Positions 24,786 through 33,469 of a DNA stretch of 64,000 bases are shown one piece after another. Every line of letters begins with the position of its first letter. Within the stretch, counting starts at the first letter, position 1. The position numbers and the translations under genes were made by a program. The notes beneath the pieces were generated by a model. The model had not been told where the DNA came from. It saw only the letters and a program-made list of their open reading frames with translations, and did no database searches. The stretch lies in NCBI GenBank assembly GCA_017549285.1, contig JAFYVE010000030.1:62001-126000 (forward strand), in the 5' to 3' direction. The stretch is from Clostridia bacterium (lineage in GTDB: Bacteria; Bacillota; Clostridia; Oscillospirales; Acutalibacteraceae).

Positions 24786-25823
24786 ATGACAAAGAAAATT
24801 TTTGCAGCAGTCCTTGCAATCATGCTTATTCTCACAGCATTTGCAGGATGCACAGACACAACAGTAAACGAAGAGACCACAACAGACAACGAAAATGTTG
24901 CAGAAGAAGTTATCAGCAATGCAGCAACTACTGACATTATCAACGTTTCTCTTCTCAAAGGACCTACAGGTATGGGCGGCGCCTATATGTGGGAAAAATC
25001 AGACAACGGCGAAACCTCAAACAAATACAACATCACTCTTGATACAGACGCAACAACAGTCGGCCCCAAACTTATGCAGGGGGAATATGACATTGCGGCT
25101 GTGCCCACAAACCTTGCAGCTGCACTTTATCAGAAGTCACAGGGCAAGGTAAAGGTCATTGCAGTCAACACACTCGGTGTTCTTTACATTGTTACAAAAG
25201 ACGGTGCTGTTTCATCAGTAGCAGACCTCAAGGGCAAGACAATCCTTGCATCAGGTCAGGGCACAATCGCAGAATATGCACTCAACTACGTTCTCGAATC
25301 AAACAATCTCGTTATCGGCACAGATGTTACAATCGAATTTGCAACAGAGCACGCAGAATCAGTCACAAAGGCTCTTACAGGCGGTTATGATGCTGTTCTT
25401 CTCCCCGAGCCCTTTGTTTCACAGATTATCACCAAAGATAATTCATTCTCAGTTGCAATCAACATAACGAAAGAATGGGAAAAGACCGGTGACTGCACAC
25501 TCGCAATGGGCTGTATTGCTGTAAATGCAAAATTCTATGAAGAAAACAAAGAAGCAGTAAGATCTTTCCTTACTGATTATTCGGAATCTGTAAACTACAT
25601 AAACGAAAACATCGAAAATGCAGCAACACTTATCGAAAAGCACAACATCATGCCTGCTGCAGTTGCTAAAAAGGCTATTCCCAATGCTAACATTGTTTGT
25701 TACACAGGTACAGACATGAAACAGGCTCTCAGCAGCTGCTATAATGTACTTTTCAATCAAAATGCAAAAATAATCGGCGGACAGATGCCCGGTGATGATT
25801 TCTATGTTGACACAAACTCTTAA
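24786..25823 (+). CDS. ABC transporter substrate-binding lipoprotein (NMT1/SsuA-like)
   Basis: Extracytoplasmic solute-binding lipoprotein of 345 residues. The lipobox LTAFAGC puts the lipidated cysteine at residue 22; an acidic Thr/Asn-rich linker follows. The mature part resembles the NMT1/THI5/SsuA group that binds nitrate, sulfonates, pyrimidine precursors: VSLLKGPTGMG, GEYDIAAVPTNLAA, DLKGKTILASGQGT, AVLLPEPFVSQI. RBS GGAGG lies about a dozen bases before ATG 24786. Its C-terminus overlaps the permease start. The ligand is not readable. Confidence 0.9.
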   Translation: MTKKIFAAVLAIMLILTAFAGCTDTTVNEETTTDNENVAEEVISNAATTDIINVSLLKGPTGMGGAYMWEKSDNGETSNKYNITLDTDATTVGPKLMQGEYDIAAVPTNLAAALYQKSQGKVKVIAVNTLGVLYIVTKDGAVSSVADLKGKTILASGQGTIAEYALNYVLESNNLVIGTDVTIEFATEHAESVTKALTGGYDAVLLPEPFVSQIITKDNSFSVAINITKEWEKTGDCTLAMGCIAVNAKFYEENKEAVRSFLTDYSESVNYINENIENAATLIEKHNIMPAAVAKKAIPNANIVCYTGTDMKQALSSCYNVLFNQNAKIIGGQMPGDDFYVDTNS

Positions 25824-26637
25824 AAAAATCGGCAAAAAATTAATAATTGCAATTATCTGGCTCGGTATATGGCAGACTATGTCTGCCATTGTCGGGCTTT
25901 CTGCTCATATTTCAACTGATACATTTACGCTTGATAAATTAAAAAATCTTATTTTTTCAGAAGAAATATGGTACTCAATTCTTTTGCCATCCCCCGTTAC
26001 TACCCTGTCTGAATTAATAAAACTTGCAGTTACGGCTGACTTTTGGATAGCTGTTTTGTTTTCTGTTATCAGAATTACGATTGGTTTCACTGCAGGTACC
26101 CTTGCAGGAGTCCTGACAGGTGCAATTTCTTCGTTTTTAAAAGGCTTTTCAGATTTTCTTTCCCCTCTTGTCAGCATTATAAAGGCAACTCCCGTTGCTT
26201 CATTCATTATTCTTGCAGTAATATGGCTTAAAACGGGTAATATTCCCTCTTTTGCAACGGCTCTGATAGTTTTCCCGTTTGTGTATTCAAACATAAAAAC
26301 GGGCTTTCAGGAGACAGACAGACATCTTATTGAGATGTCTGATGCATTCGGTGTTTCATTCGGCAGAAAGCTATTGATGCTCTATATTCCATCGGTGAAA
26401 CCATACTTTATCTCAGCCGCAACAACAGCAATGGGGCTTGCCTGGAAAGCCGGAATTGCCGCAGAAGTTATTTGTAATCCAACAATGTCAATCGGCAACG
26501 GAATTTACGAATCAAAAGTATATTTTGAGCCTACACAGATGTTTGCGTGGACTACGGTTGTGATAATTCTCAGTATCATCCTTGAAAAAACAATGCTTCT
26601 GATACTCAGAAAGGAGAAAGAAAATGATAAAGCTTGA
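25804..26637 (+). CDS. ABC transporter permease (SsuC/TauC-like)
   Basis: Binding-protein-dependent permease of 277 residues with about six transmembrane helices; an EAA-like loop TDRHLIEMSDAFGVSFGRKL contacts the ATPase. Upstream in-frame GTG/ATG codons exist at 25792 and 25795, but ATG 25804 is spaced best from GGTGA (25791-25795). It overlaps the substrate-binding gene by 20 bases and the ATPase gene by 14 bases, so the three are tightly coupled. Confidence 0.88.
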   Translation: MLTQTLKKIGKKLIIAIIWLGIWQTMSAIVGLSAHISTDTFTLDKLKNLIFSEEIWYSILLPSPVTTLSELIKLAVTADFWIAVLFSVIRITIGFTAGTLAGVLTGAISSFLKGFSDFLSPLVSIIKATPVASFIILAVIWLKTGNIPSFATALIVFPFVYSNIKTGFQETDRHLIEMSDAFGVSFGRKLLMLYIPSVKPYFISAATTAMGLAWKAGIAAEVICNPTMSIGNGIYESKVYFEPTQMFAWTTVVIILSIILEKTMLLILRKEKENDKA

Positions 26638-27268
26638 CAGAATCTCCTTTTCATACGACAAAGAAAAGATTATTTCAGGGCTTAATGCAGAGCTTGAAAC
26701 AAATAAAATTTACTGCATTATGGGTACTTCAGGTATCGGAAAAACCACAATTTTGAATATCATTTCAGGGCTTGTTAAACCTGATTCGGGTAATATATCC
26801 GGCACAGAAAAACTGAAGAAATCTTTTATTTTTCAAGAAAACCGACTTCTTTCACATCTGTCTGTTTACGATAATCTGAGATATGTTACAGATAATGAAG
26901 AAAAAATCAATAAAGTACTCACACAGACAGGTCTTATTGAGGATAAAAATAAAAAGGTAACCGAGCTCAGCGGTGGTATGGCAAGACGCACCGCAATCGC
27001 AAGAGCAACAGCTTTTGACGGTGAAATTTTCTTTATCGATGAGCCGCTTTATGGTCTTGATGCCAAGACATCTCAAGGGATTCTTGAAGTAATAAAAGAA
27101 ACTGTAAAAGACAAAACTGCATTCATTATCACACACAGTCCCGAAGAAGCATTTTATCTTGCAGACAAAGTTATTTATATAAAAAACAAGCCCGTTACAC
27201 AAATTGAAATATGTAATATTTCTTTATTTTCGTCGCCCGATGAAATCAAAGAAAAATTATTGAACTGA
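26624..27268 (+). CDS. ABC transporter ATP-binding protein (SsuB/TauB-like)
   Basis: ATPase subunit of 214 residues. Walker A GTSGIGKTT (residues ~35-43), Q-loop FIFQENRLL, signature LSGGMARR, Walker B IFFIDEP and H-loop ITHSPEEA are all intact. ATG 26624 lies inside the permease's last codons with GGAGAAAG ahead. It closes the regulator-importer unit before a terminator at 27273. Shorter than the typical 240-260 residues, mainly at the C-terminus. Confidence 0.95.
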   Translation: MIKLDRISFSYDKEKIISGLNAELETNKIYCIMGTSGIGKTTILNIISGLVKPDSGNISGTEKLKKSFIFQENRLLSHLSVYDNLRYVTDNEEKINKVLTQTGLIEDKNKKVTELSGGMARRTAIARATAFDGEIFFIDEPLYGLDAKTSQGILEVIKETVKDKTAFIITHSPEEAFYLADKVIYIKNKPVTQIEICNISLFSSPDEIKEKLLN

Positions 27269-27272
27269 TTGA

Positions 27273-27300
27273 AGAGAGAATTCATATTCTCTCTTTTTTT
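27273..27300 (+). terminator. Terminator of the Crp/Fnr-ABC unit
   Basis: Stem AGAGAGAAT/ATTCTCTCT with loop TCAT (27273-27294) and a T7 run. Confidence 0.9.
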
Positions 27301-27301
27301 C

Positions 27302-27330
27302 TTGACTTTATTATTAATAATTATTATAAT
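27302..27330 (+). promoter_or_regulatory. Promoter of the dat-alr-glycyl radical operon
   Basis: -35 TTGACT (27302-27307), 17-bp spacer, -10 TATAAT (27325-27330), 28 bases before ATG 27358. No clear terminator is seen until 36305. Confidence 0.75.
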
Positions 27331-27357
27331 AATATATTGGTAAAGTAAGGTGAATTT

Positions 27358-28212
27358 ATGAAAACTCTCGGCTATTACAACGGAAAATTTGATGAAATTG
27401 AAAATATGCAGGTCCCAATGACAGACAGAGGCTGTTATTTCGGTGACGGCTGTTATGATGCCACATTTTCAAGGAATTATATAATTTACAATATCGATGA
27501 ACATATTGACAGATTTTACAGCAGTGCTGAAAAGCTCAGGATTGAACTCTCCCACTCAAAAGAAGAAATGAAAGCTCTTCTTTATGAAATGCTAAAAAAA
27601 ATGGACTTCGGTGACTGCTTTATTTACTGGCAGGCAACAAGAGGCTCAGGGCTGAGAAGTCACGCTTTCCCCACAGACGGACAGAAAGCCAATATATGGA
27701 TAATGATTGACAAAACACAGTTTGTTGATATCAACACGGAATACAAAGCAATCACAGTCCCCGACACAAGATTCTTACATTGTGACATAAAGACACTAAA
27801 TCTTATTCCAGCAATTATGGCTTATCAGACAGCCCTTGAAAACGGTTGTGACGAAGCAATTCTTCACAGAAATGGCAGAGTCACGGAATGTGCCCATTCA
27901 AATGTGCATATCATAAAGAATGATACTCTGATAACTCCTCCTGCTGACAATCTGATTCTTTCAGGCATAGCAAGAAGACATCTTATGAATGCGGCAAAGG
28001 AACTCGGATATAAAGTCGAAGAAAAAGAATTCTATCTAGACAACCTTATGAGTGCCGATGAAGTTATCATAACCTGCTGTGACACATTCTGCATAAGGAC
28101 AGTTGAAATAGACAGAAAACCCGTCGGAGGTAAAAATCCCGTTATGCTCAAGAAACTACAAGACTACCTTATGAATGATTTTCTTCGTAAAACAGACATT
28201 AACAACACTTAA
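27358..28212 (+). CDS. dat: D-amino acid aminotransferase (class IV)
   Basis: PLP enzyme of 284 residues that interconverts D-alanine and D-glutamate with their keto acids. Fold-type IV markers: DRGCYFGDGCYDA at the N-terminus, the PLP lysine in CDIKTLNLIP, and RNGRVTECAHSNVHII (the ExxxSNxF-type PLP motif). ATG 27358 follows AAGGTGAATTT. Alanine racemase follows after 14 bases, which supports the D-amino acid rather than the branched-chain assignment. It heads a long directon that also contains the glycyl radical module. Confidence 0.88.
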   Translation: MKTLGYYNGKFDEIENMQVPMTDRGCYFGDGCYDATFSRNYIIYNIDEHIDRFYSSAEKLRIELSHSKEEMKALLYEMLKKMDFGDCFIYWQATRGSGLRSHAFPTDGQKANIWIMIDKTQFVDINTEYKAITVPDTRFLHCDIKTLNLIPAIMAYQTALENGCDEAILHRNGRVTECAHSNVHIIKNDTLITPPADNLILSGIARRHLMNAAKELGYKVEEKEFYLDNLMSADEVIITCCDTFCIRTVEIDRKPVGGKNPVMLKKLQDYLMNDFLRKTDINNT

Positions 28213-28226
28213 AAAGGTGAAATTCA

Positions 28227-29381
28227 ATGAACAGATACTTAAGAACATTTGCTGAAATTGATGTTGACGCAATTGAACATAACCTGAATGAACTGCAGAA
28301 ATGCATCGGTGATGACACACTCAGATGTGCCGTTGTCAAAGCTGATGCCTACGGTCACGGTGCTGTGACAATTGCAGAACTACTTTCAGACAAGGTTGAT
28401 TTCTTTGCTGTTGCATCTGCTGACGAAGCAATGGAACTTCGTCGATCAGGAATAACAAACAATATACTTGTTCTTTCTTACACACATTCAGACGATTATG
28501 AAGAGCTTATTTCAAACAATGTAAGACTGACCGTATACAACAAAGAGAGAGCAAAAAAAATAGACGAAGCCGCAAAGAAGCTCGGCAAAAAAGCAAAAGT
28601 GCATATTGCTGTTGACACGGGTATGACCCGTATCGGTTTTTCTCCCGATGCAGAATCCGTTATTGCGGTATGTGAAATCAGCAGACTCACAAATATCGAC
28701 CTTGAGGGCATTTTTTCACACTATGCCTGTGCTGATATGACAGACAAAACAATTTCTCGCAATCAGACTGAAATCTACAAGGCTTTTGTTAATAAGTGTG
28801 CTGATTCTGGCGTAACATTTAGAATTCATCATATGTGTAATTCTGCAGGTATTTCGGAATTCAAAGAGCATTTCGATATGGTAAGAATGGGAATTTCTCT
28901 TTACGGATTATATCCATCAGACGAAATAGACCAGACTGTAATTGACCTTATCCCTGCTCTGACATTCAAGAGTCATATCATAAGCATAAAGGATGTACCT
29001 GAAGGTGTGGGAATCAGCTACGGTCATACATTCAGAACAAACGAACCCAGACGTATTGCAACTGTTTCGGCAGGCTATGCAGACGGATACCCAAGGGCGT
29101 TATCAGGCTGCGGCAGAGTTATCGTAAACGGAAAATATGCCCCCATAGTCGGCAGAGTATGTATGGATATGTTTATGATTGATGTAACTGATATCGATTG
29201 TGAGGTTACTGACGAAGTCATACTTTTCGGTTCGGACGGTAATCTTACAGTTTCGGCAGAAGAAATCGGAGAAAATTCAATGAGCTTCAATTACGAGGTT
29301 ATTTGCGGTGTTTCAAGAAGAATTCCCAGAGTCTATATAAAAGACGGAAAAATCATTAAAACAGTAAATTATCTGAGGTAA
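28227..29381 (+). CDS. alr: Alanine racemase
   Basis: Makes D-alanine for peptidoglycan; 384 residues, family-typical. The PLP lysine lies in VVKADAYGHG near residue 37; GMTRIGF, the YGLYPSD loop, GYADGYPR and GRVCMDMFMIDVT (catalytic region of the C-terminal beta domain) are present. ATG 28227 follows AAAGGTG. The 3' neighbour EamA transporter starts 4 bases after the stop, consistent with one transcript. Confidence 0.96.
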   Translation: MNRYLRTFAEIDVDAIEHNLNELQKCIGDDTLRCAVVKADAYGHGAVTIAELLSDKVDFFAVASADEAMELRRSGITNNILVLSYTHSDDYEELISNNVRLTVYNKERAKKIDEAAKKLGKKAKVHIAVDTGMTRIGFSPDAESVIAVCEISRLTNIDLEGIFSHYACADMTDKTISRNQTEIYKAFVNKCADSGVTFRIHHMCNSAGISEFKEHFDMVRMGISLYGLYPSDEIDQTVIDLIPALTFKSHIISIKDVPEGVGISYGHTFRTNEPRRIATVSAGYADGYPRALSGCGRVIVNGKYAPIVGRVCMDMFMIDVTDIDCEVTDEVILFGSDGNLTVSAEEIGENSMSFNYEVICGVSRRIPRVYIKDGKIIKTVNYLR

Positions 29382-29385
29382 AGAT

Positions 29386-30390
29386 ATGGATAAAAAATTA
29401 AAAGCACAGAAAATTATCAGCCCCCTGCTTATTGTACTTGCAGCTCTTATATGGGGTATTTCATTCGTTGCACAAAGTGAAGGCGGAGATGTGGGCTCTT
29501 TTACATTCCAGAGTATCAGATGCACTCTTGCATTTCTTTCAATCGGTGCTGTTGTACTTTTTCAGAATAATACAAAAAAAGCAAGACTCAATAAGAAAAA
29601 ATATACCAACATAAAGCATTGGTTTGAAGAAAACAAGGTGCTCACAAAGGCAGGAATTATATGCGGTGTGACACTTGCTGTAGGTTGTATTTTCCAACAG
29701 TTCGGCATTGATATGCAAGGCAAGGATGTATCAACAGGCAGAGCCGCTTTCCTGACAGCTCTTTACATAATAATCGTACCGATTTTCGGCATATTCTTCA
29801 AAAAGAAAGTTGGTCTGATGGCGTGGCTGAGTGTTGCGGTCGGTACTATCGGTCTTTACTTTATCTCAATCACTCCCGGCGCAGGGCTTACAATTTCAAC
29901 AGCAGACATTATGCTGATCATCTGTGCAGTAGGTTACGGTGCTCAAATTATCACGGTTGACTCCGTTTCAGATAAAGTTGACGGTGTCAAACTTTCATGT
30001 ATTCAGTTCGGTATTACAGCATTAATTGCAACAATACTTATGTTGATTTTTGAAAAACCCGATATGGAAGTTATCAAGGCGAATGCCCTTCCCCTGCTTT
30101 ATTCAGGTGTTCTTTCGGGCGGTGCGGCATTCACACTTCAGATTATCGGTCAGAAGCATTGTAATCACATTCTTGCGCCCTTGCTTATGAGCCTCGAATC
30201 TGTTTTCTCAGGTCTTGCAGACTGGGTAATAAGAGGCAATCTTCCTACTCAGAGAGAATTTATAGGCTTTGCTGTTATGTTTGTTGCAATCATTATGGCT
30301 CAGCTCCCCGATTTTAAATTCGGATCAGACATTGAAGTTTCAATTTTTGCAAAAATTAAAATCAAATTCGCAAAAAAATCAAAGAAATGA
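29386..30390 (+). CDS. EamA/DMT-superfamily transporter
   Basis: Membrane protein of 334 residues with ten predicted hydrophobic helices arranged as two EamA repeats; LIWGISFVAQSEG at the first helix and GRAAFLTALYIIIVPIFG are typical of the drug/metabolite transporter family. It begins 4 bases after alr and its TGA stop overlaps the start of the radical SAM activase (ATGA at 30387-30390). That overlap suggests that it moves a substrate or product of the glycyl radical pathway, an inference only. Confidence 0.88.
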   Translation: MDKKLKAQKIISPLLIVLAALIWGISFVAQSEGGDVGSFTFQSIRCTLAFLSIGAVVLFQNNTKKARLNKKKYTNIKHWFEENKVLTKAGIICGVTLAVGCIFQQFGIDMQGKDVSTGRAAFLTALYIIIVPIFGIFFKKKVGLMAWLSVAVGTIGLYFISITPGAGLTISTADIMLIICAVGYGAQIITVDSVSDKVDGVKLSCIQFGITALIATILMLIFEKPDMEVIKANALPLLYSGVLSGGAAFTLQIIGQKHCNHILAPLLMSLESVFSGLADWVIRGNLPTQREFIGFAVMFVAIIMAQLPDFKFGSDIEVSIFAKIKIKFAKKSKK

Positions 30391-31094
30391 AGATATATAT
30401 TTTTGAAAAAGGATTCAATTATTCTCAGGACGGTCCGGGAAACAGGCTTATATATCACCTTTCCGGTTGCAATATGTTCTGCCCCTGGTGTTCAAATCCA
30501 GAAGGAATGACAAAATCGGGCATAGAATATGAAACCGATGAAATTATCCGTGAAATCAGGTCATCTGTTCCGATGTTTTTTGACGGCGGCGGAGTAACAT
30601 TCACAGGCGGTGAATGTACTCTTCAGAGCAAAGCAATATGTGAAATAATTGATGCATTACCCGAAATTGATTTCTGCATTGAATCAAATGCAGATACATT
30701 TGATTTTCTTTCCGTGGCACAAAAATGTAACACAGTTATTGTTGATTTTAAATCTCCCGATATGGACAAGTTGTTGTCTGTCACGGGCGGAAATATAATA
30801 ACTATCGAAAACAATATCAGACAGATTGAAAAATCAAAATATATTCACATTAGAATTCCCCTTATTCACAATTTCAATGATGACGAGTTGTCACTTGACA
30901 GATTTATTGATTTTTTCACATCATTGAACGGCAATTTTGATGTTGAATTACTTCCCTATCACGAATACGGCAAAGAAAAATGGCTGAACCTCGTCAAAGA
31001 ATATACCGTAAAAGACGGTTTTGTAAAAAAAGAAACCATAAAAAAGTTCGTTAACAAATTCAACGAAAACTCAATAAAAGTTATTAAAACTTAG
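30387..31094 (+). CDS. Glycyl-radical-enzyme activating enzyme (radical SAM)
   Basis: Radical SAM activase of 235 residues that should install the glycyl radical on the adjacent enzyme. CNMFCPWC (Cys28, Cys32, Cys35) is the CxxxCxxC cluster motif; GGGVTFTGGE is the SAM-binding glycine motif. The ferredoxin-like insert with extra cysteine clusters, common in activases of diol dehydratase-type enzymes (~300 residues), is absent, so the size resembles PFL activase. The N-terminus KGFNYSQDGPGNR corresponds to the usual substrate-binding start. It overlaps the transporter stop by 4 bases and is followed by the GRE after 11 bases. Confidence 0.93.
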   Translation: MKIYIFEKGFNYSQDGPGNRLIYHLSGCNMFCPWCSNPEGMTKSGIEYETDEIIREIRSSVPMFFDGGGVTFTGGECTLQSKAICEIIDALPEIDFCIESNADTFDFLSVAQKCNTVIVDFKSPDMDKLLSVTGGNIITIENNIRQIEKSKYIHIRIPLIHNFNDDELSLDRFIDFFTSLNGNFDVELLPYHEYGKEKWLNLVKEYTVKDGFVKKETIKKFVNKFNENSIKVIKT

Positions 31095-31105
31095 GATGTG
31101 ATAAA

Positions 31106-33469
31106 ATGAAAATCGGCAATCACGAACACCTTACAAACCTTGCAAAAGAACTTTTCAAAGAGGAACGTTCACTCAAAAAACTAGACGGTTGGTTCAGAAT
31201 CAAGGAATACAGAAGCGAAACAGAAGAACAGTTCAAAAACCTTCCTCCTGTTGAAAAAGCAGGACAGCAGTTAAAGATTATTGCAGAAAGACTTCCTCTC
31301 TCTATCAGCAAGTACGCAGTTTTCGCAGGTACTCAGAGAGATGCTTTTGCAAGAAGCTATGCCCTTATTAACCCTGCATTCAGAGTTGAAACATTTTCAG
31401 GTTACTGCGACCCTACTGCAGTTTATAATGACATTGATATTGACGATGAATTCACAGCAGCACGCATCGAAAAAATGCGTGCTTATGATAAAGAAACTCC
31501 CTTTGTCAGAGAACTTTCAAAAGTTTATGACAAATACACCGAATACACAGACGAGGTTGCTTTCTTCATTGAGCAGGTTACGGGTCACGTTATCCCCGAT
31601 ATGCGTCCTGCTATAAAATACGGTGTAAAGCACCTTATTGAAGAACTTGACAAAAAAGAGGGCAACGACAAGCAGAATTCACATCGAAAGGGTATGAAAT
31701 ACGCCCTTGAAGCTGTACTTATTCTTGCCGAAAGATACAGAGCTCTTTCTCTTGAAAATGCAGAAAAAACTGATGATGCAGACGAAAAATGCAGACTGAT
31801 GAATATTGCTGAAGCTCTTGCAAAAGTCCCTGCAAGCGGTGCAGAAACACTCTTTGAAGCTATCCAGAGTTTTATACTTCTCTGGCAGATTATGTGTCTT
31901 GAACAGGCTCCCAACCCCTTTGCATTCTCAGTAGGTAATGCTGACAGAATCTTTGAGCCTTACAGAGCGAAGGAAAATCTTTCAAGAGAAGACACAGCCG
32001 CACTTTTAAAACATCTTCTCGTTTTCTACAATGTTGCAGACAGAAGCTGGGCAATTTCACAGAATCTTATCATCGGTGGTAAAGACGAAAACGGTAATGA
32101 CCTTACAAACGAAACATCATTTGCCCTTTTCGATGCTTATTACGATATGAATATGCCTCAGCCGATTCTTTCAGTAAAGCTTCACAAAAACACTCCCGAC
32201 TCAGTTTATGAGGCAATGGGCAGATTCTTCTTCACACCAGGTTGCCTTACACCGTCACTTTTCAATGACGATGCTATGTTTGATGTTCTCACAAAGAACG
32301 GTGTGAAGAAAGAAGACCTTGCCGATTATTCAATCGCAGGCTGTCAGGAACCTCTTATAATGGGTAAAGATTCGGGAAACACAACAAACAGCTGGTTCAA
32401 TCTGGGGAAAATCCTTGAACTTACGCTCACAGGCGGTTATTCTGAAATCACAGGTAAAAAAATCGGTGATACAGACGAATCATCTGCTATTGAAAAACTT
32501 CAGAATATCCGAGAAAAATTCTATGCAAATGCTGAAAAATATGCAACACTTATGACAGATGCAGCAAACGGATGCTCAAAAGCACTTTCACTTCTGCCCG
32601 TGCCTTTCCTCTCTGCTGTTATGGGTGGTATTGAAACAGGCTATGACGCAAGAGATATTGAGAATCAGGGAACACCTTATAACGGAAGCGGCTGTCTTAT
32701 CCACGGCACAAGCGTTGTTGCAGACAGCTTTGTCGCAATCGACTGTCTTCTTAAAGACCGTCCCGAAGATGCAGAAAAGCTGATTGAAGCAATAAAGAAC
32801 AACTTTGAAGGCTATGAAGAGCTTCGTGATTATCTTCTCTCCTGTCCCAAATTCGGCAATAACAACGAAATTGCAGACAAAGAAGCTGTTGAAGTAACAT
32901 CTAAGATTGCTGACATTGTTGCATCAAAGAAGAACTATCTCGGCAATCCTTTCCGTCCTGATTTCAGCACACCCTCAACACATCTTCTTTACGGTTACTG
33001 GGTAGGCGCACTCCCCGACGGCAGAAAGTCAAGAGAAATGCTCAACTACGGCATTGACCCCCTTCACGGTGACGCAAATCAAGGTCTCGGATTCCGTACA
33101 CTTTCACAGATGAAACTCCCCTATGACAAAATGTGCGGCGGTTGTGCATCACACCTCGGTGTTGACCCCAAATATTTCAAAGGCGAAACTTATGAAGCAA
33201 AGGGACTTGAATTCAGAACAAAAATTGTCAATCCCCTTTTCTTCAATCCTTTACAGCAGGGCATTTCACCTTTCTATATGTACCTTAATATCACAACTCC
33301 CGAAATGCTCAGAAAAGTACTTGACAACCCTAAAAAGTATGCACCCAGCGGTGTTTACATTATGAGAATCCACGGCACATTCGTAAACTTCCTTGACCTC
33401 TCACCTGCAATTCAGCAGGACATAATCACAAGACTTGACCCTAAATCAACAGGTGGAATAGAATGTTAA
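31106..33469 (+). CDS. Glycyl radical enzyme of uncharacterised type
   Basis: Oxygen-sensitive radical enzyme of 787 residues. The active-site thiyl residue is Cys413 in AGCQEPL, with Glu415 as the likely general base (C-x-E). The glycyl radical site is Gly757 in RIHGTF, 31 residues from the C-terminus, where most family members have RVxGY. GHVIPDMRPAIKYG near residue 160 matches the dehydratase-type family. Single Cys and C-x-E exclude pyruvate formate-lyase (Cys-Cys). The adjacent FGGY kinase, PMI homologue and transporter suggest a sugar, sugar phosphate or polyol substrate. C-O lyases of this family act on glycerol, propanediol and 1,5-anhydrohexitol phosphates, but the exact reaction here is unknown. 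Confidence 0.93.
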   Translation: MKIGNHEHLTNLAKELFKEERSLKKLDGWFRIKEYRSETEEQFKNLPPVEKAGQQLKIIAERLPLSISKYAVFAGTQRDAFARSYALINPAFRVETFSGYCDPTAVYNDIDIDDEFTAARIEKMRAYDKETPFVRELSKVYDKYTEYTDEVAFFIEQVTGHVIPDMRPAIKYGVKHLIEELDKKEGNDKQNSHRKGMKYALEAVLILAERYRALSLENAEKTDDADEKCRLMNIAEALAKVPASGAETLFEAIQSFILLWQIMCLEQAPNPFAFSVGNADRIFEPYRAKENLSREDTAALLKHLLVFYNVADRSWAISQNLIIGGKDENGNDLTNETSFALFDAYYDMNMPQPILSVKLHKNTPDSVYEAMGRFFFTPGCLTPSLFNDDAMFDVLTKNGVKKEDLADYSIAGCQEPLIMGKDSGNTTNSWFNLGKILELTLTGGYSEITGKKIGDTDESSAIEKLQNIREKFYANAEKYATLMTDAANGCSKALSLLPVPFLSAVMGGIETGYDARDIENQGTPYNGSGCLIHGTSVVADSFVAIDCLLKDRPEDAEKLIEAIKNNFEGYEELRDYLLSCPKFGNNNEIADKEAVEVTSKIADIVASKKNYLGNPFRPDFSTPSTHLLYGYWVGALPDGRKSREMLNYGIDPLHGDANQGLGFRTLSQMKLPYDKMCGGCASHLGVDPKYFKGETYEAKGLEFRTKIVNPLFFNPLQQGISPFYMYLNITTPEMLRKVLDNPKKYAPSGVYIMRIHGTFVNFLDLSPAIQQDIITRLDPKSTGGIEC

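Noticed and set aside
31106..33469. Pyruvate formate-lyase identity for the glycyl radical enzyme
   Set aside because: PFL has two adjacent active-site cysteines; here there is a single Cys413 in a C-x-E arrangement and the C-terminal motif differs.
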